In this document: positions 62,532 to 64,000 of the stretch, piece after piece
How positions within the stretch are numbered: the first letter of the stretch is position 1
How the letters are laid out: each line of letters starts with the position of its first letter
Source of the DNA: Virgibacillus ihumii
GTDB taxonomy: Bacteria > Bacillota > Bacilli > Bacillales > Amphibacillaceae
Assembly (NCBI RefSeq): GCF_902726655.1
Contig: NZ_CACVAN010000001.1
Span: 248,001 to 312,000, forward strand
DNA length: 64,000 bases
Direction: 5' to 3'
Translations under genes and position numbers: made by a program
Notes under the pieces: generated by a model
Told to the model about the DNA's origin: nothing
Database searches by the model: none
The model's input: only the letters and a program-made list of their open reading frames with translations

Positions 62532-64000
62532 ATGAAGCAGCAAGATTTATACCTGGGTGTGGATATTGGAACAACAAGTACAAAAGCTGTTCTGTACCGG
62601 AAAAACGGGGGAGTGGAAACGTCCCATACAATCGATTATCCACTGGATACACCAGATACGCTTGTGGCGGAACAGAATCCGGAAGAGATATTCAATGCGG
62701 TGCTTGGGGTAATCCGGGAGACAATTCGCAAAGGTAATGTTTCTGACGACCAACTTCGTCTTATCTCATTCAGTTCGGCAATGCACAGTCTGATTGCAGT
62801 TGGTGACAACGATGAATTGCTGACAAGCAGCATTACCTGGGCTGATACACGGGCAGCTGATTATGCCCGAAAAATAAAAGAAGAACATAATGGCCATGAG
62901 ATTTATTTACGAACTGGGACACCGATACACCCGATGTCCCCACTTGCAAAACTGGTCTGGATGAAAACAGAGAAGCCGGAGATCTTCAACAAAGCGCGGA
63001 AATTTATTTCGATCAAAGAATATGTTTTTCATAAACTTTTTGGGGAGTATGTGATTGATTATTCGATTGCCTCTGCTACCGGATTGTTTAATTTGCAAAC
63101 TCTGGATTGGGATGAAGGGGCACTGGAACTTGCCGGTATTAGACCGGAGCAGCTATCCAAAATTTTTCCGACAACCCATCAATTAACAGGTGTGAACGAG
63201 GAACATCGTACATACATGGGAATTAGTGCAGATGTTCCGTTCATTATCGGGGCAAGTGACGGTGTACTGTCAAATCTCGGTGTGAATGCGATTGAAGAAG
63301 GTGTTATTGCGGTCACAATCGGGACGAGTGGAGCGATTCGAACTGTGTACAATGAACCGAAAACAGATCCAAAAGGGCGGATTTTTTGCTACGCCTTGAC
63401 GGAAAACCATTGGGTGATTGGCGGACCGGTCAACAATGGCGGCATTATTCTGCGCTGGCTCCGTGATGAATTTGCTGCCGCGGAAGTGGAAACCGCCAAA
63501 CGGTTGTCGATTGATCCGTACGATGTGCTGACAAAAATTGCTTCAGGTGTTAATCCCGGTGCGGATGGTCTTATCTTTCATCCATACTTAAAAGGTGAGC
63601 GCGCACCAATCTGGAATGCCAATGCGCGCGGATCATTTTTCGGCCTTAGCATTCATCATAAAAAAGAGCATATGGTTCGTGCAGTATTGGAAGGAACACT
63701 TTACAACTTGTATTCGGTGCTGTTAGCGCTTGAAGAATTGACAGGAGAGCCGAAAAGCATTCAGGCGACAGGTGGTTTCGCCCGGTCAGAAACATGGCGG
63801 CAGATGATGGCGGATATTTTTGACAAACCTGTTATTGTTCCGGAAAGCTTTGAAAGTTCCTGTCTTGGTGCTGCAGTACTCGGTATGTATGCGACAGGTG
63901 AAATAGATGATTTCAGCATTGTCTCGGAAATGGTTGGTGATACCAACACCCATTATCCGGATGAGAAAACAACAAATATTTACCGGGAATTGCTGCCTAT
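62532..64000 (+). CDS. gntK: Gluconate kinase (FGGY family), 3' end outside window
   Basis: 489 codons are visible and the frame is still open at the window end; a full enzyme has about 510. Phosphate loop GVDIGTTSTKAVLY, then FSSAMHSL, ITWADTR, substrate segment GASDGVLSNLG and GTSGAIR, and the C-terminal TGGFARSETWRQMMADIF. FGGY kinase; gluconate is the substrate inferred from the 6-phosphogluconate dehydrogenase upstream. AAGGAGGAAG precedes the ATG. Likely regulated by the divergent RpiR protein. Confidence 0.92.
   Translation, partial: MKQQDLYLGVDIGTTSTKAVLYRKNGGVETSHTIDYPLDTPDTLVAEQNPEEIFNAVLGVIRETIRKGNVSDDQLRLISFSSAMHSLIAVGDNDELLTSSITWADTRAADYARKIKEEHNGHEIYLRTGTPIHPMSPLAKLVWMKTEKPEIFNKARKFISIKEYVFHKLFGEYVIDYSIASATGLFNLQTLDWDEGALELAGIRPEQLSKIFPTTHQLTGVNEEHRTYMGISADVPFIIGASDGVLSNLGVNAIEEGVIAVTIGTSGAIRTVYNEPKTDPKGRIFCYALTENHWVIGGPVNNGGIILRWLRDEFAAAEVETAKRLSIDPYDVLTKIASGVNPGADGLIFHPYLKGERAPIWNANARGSFFGLSIHHKKEHMVRAVLEGTLYNLYSVLLALEELTGEPKSIQATGGFARSETWRQMMADIFDKPVIVPESFESSCLGAAVLGMYATGEIDDFSIVSEMVGDTNTHYPDEKTTNIYRELLP

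Overview
The window looks like chromosomal DNA from a low-GC, Gram-positive, spore-forming Bacillaceae bacterium, probably of the Virgibacillus/Oceanobacillus/Lentibacillus type. The grounds are strong AGGAGG-type ribosome sites with frequent TTG/GTG starts, many Bacillus-type proteins (SwrC/YerO, XylR/XylAB, BlaR1/BlaI, GuaC, YolD, PepF), XylR, LexA and cre-like sites of Bacillus form, and a dispersed Bacillaceae repeat. There are no rRNA or tRNA genes, no phage block and no CRISPR array. The genus is an inference, since no marker gene is present.

Layout. 1-6.5 kb: end of an MMPL transporter with a secreted heptad-repeat partner, then a TetR repressor divergent from an RND exporter of the SwrC type. 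6.5-11.5 kb: GMP reductase, a 20-21 bp phased repeat array, a nitrate/sulfonate/taurine-type ABC importer, and an unrecognised cysteine-rich protein. 11.6-17.7 kb: a large two-domain catalase that lacks the distal asparagine, and a beta-lactamase resistance locus (blaI, blaR1, class A bla with operators). 17.9-24.8 kb: taurine catabolism (GntR regulator, taurine-pyruvate aminotransferase, LysR regulator, sulfoacetaldehyde acetyltransferase, APC permease), then a PAP2 phosphatase.

25.9-36.6 kb is a complete xylose/xylo-oligosaccharide regulon: XylR, ABC binding protein and two permeases (no ATPase here), GH43 beta-xylosidase, a DUF624 membrane protein, XylA and XylB. XylR boxes sit at four promoters and three of them carry nearby cre-like sites. 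It ends in the decayed 3' end of a GH10 xylanase gene. 36.8-46 kb: a DHA2 drug exporter with a TetR partner, a nucleotidyltransferase-fold protein, a second and longer phased repeat array, two tiny membrane proteins, PepF, a methyltransferase, an orphan YolD protein under a LexA box, and an AT-rich gene for an Mrr-type nuclease.

46.1-49.6 kb is a compact cassette: ECF sigma factor, zinc-finger anti-sigma factor, a duplicated-domain surface protein ending in an MPNTG sorting signal, and a class F sortase that itself carries a lipobox. 51-59.4 kb is a LacI-controlled operon with its own sugar ABC importer (the MalF-like permease has a large extracellular insert) and four enzymes (ThuA-like, two Gfo/Idh/MocA oxidoreductases, a TIM-barrel isomerase/epimerase). 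The enzyme set suggests breakdown of a glycoside through a 3-keto intermediate. 59.4-64 kb: a MITE-like repeat, an SDR that probably starts at CTG, and a gluconate locus (RpiR regulator, 6-phosphogluconate dehydrogenase, gluconate kinase running off the edge).

The general picture is a saprophyte equipped for plant-polymer sugars, organosulfonates and resistance to toxic compounds. Most genes belong to known families. The least explained items are the phased 20-21 bp arrays, the sigma/surface-protein/sortase cassette, the altered catalase, the 3-keto-type operon and the cysteine-rich protein.
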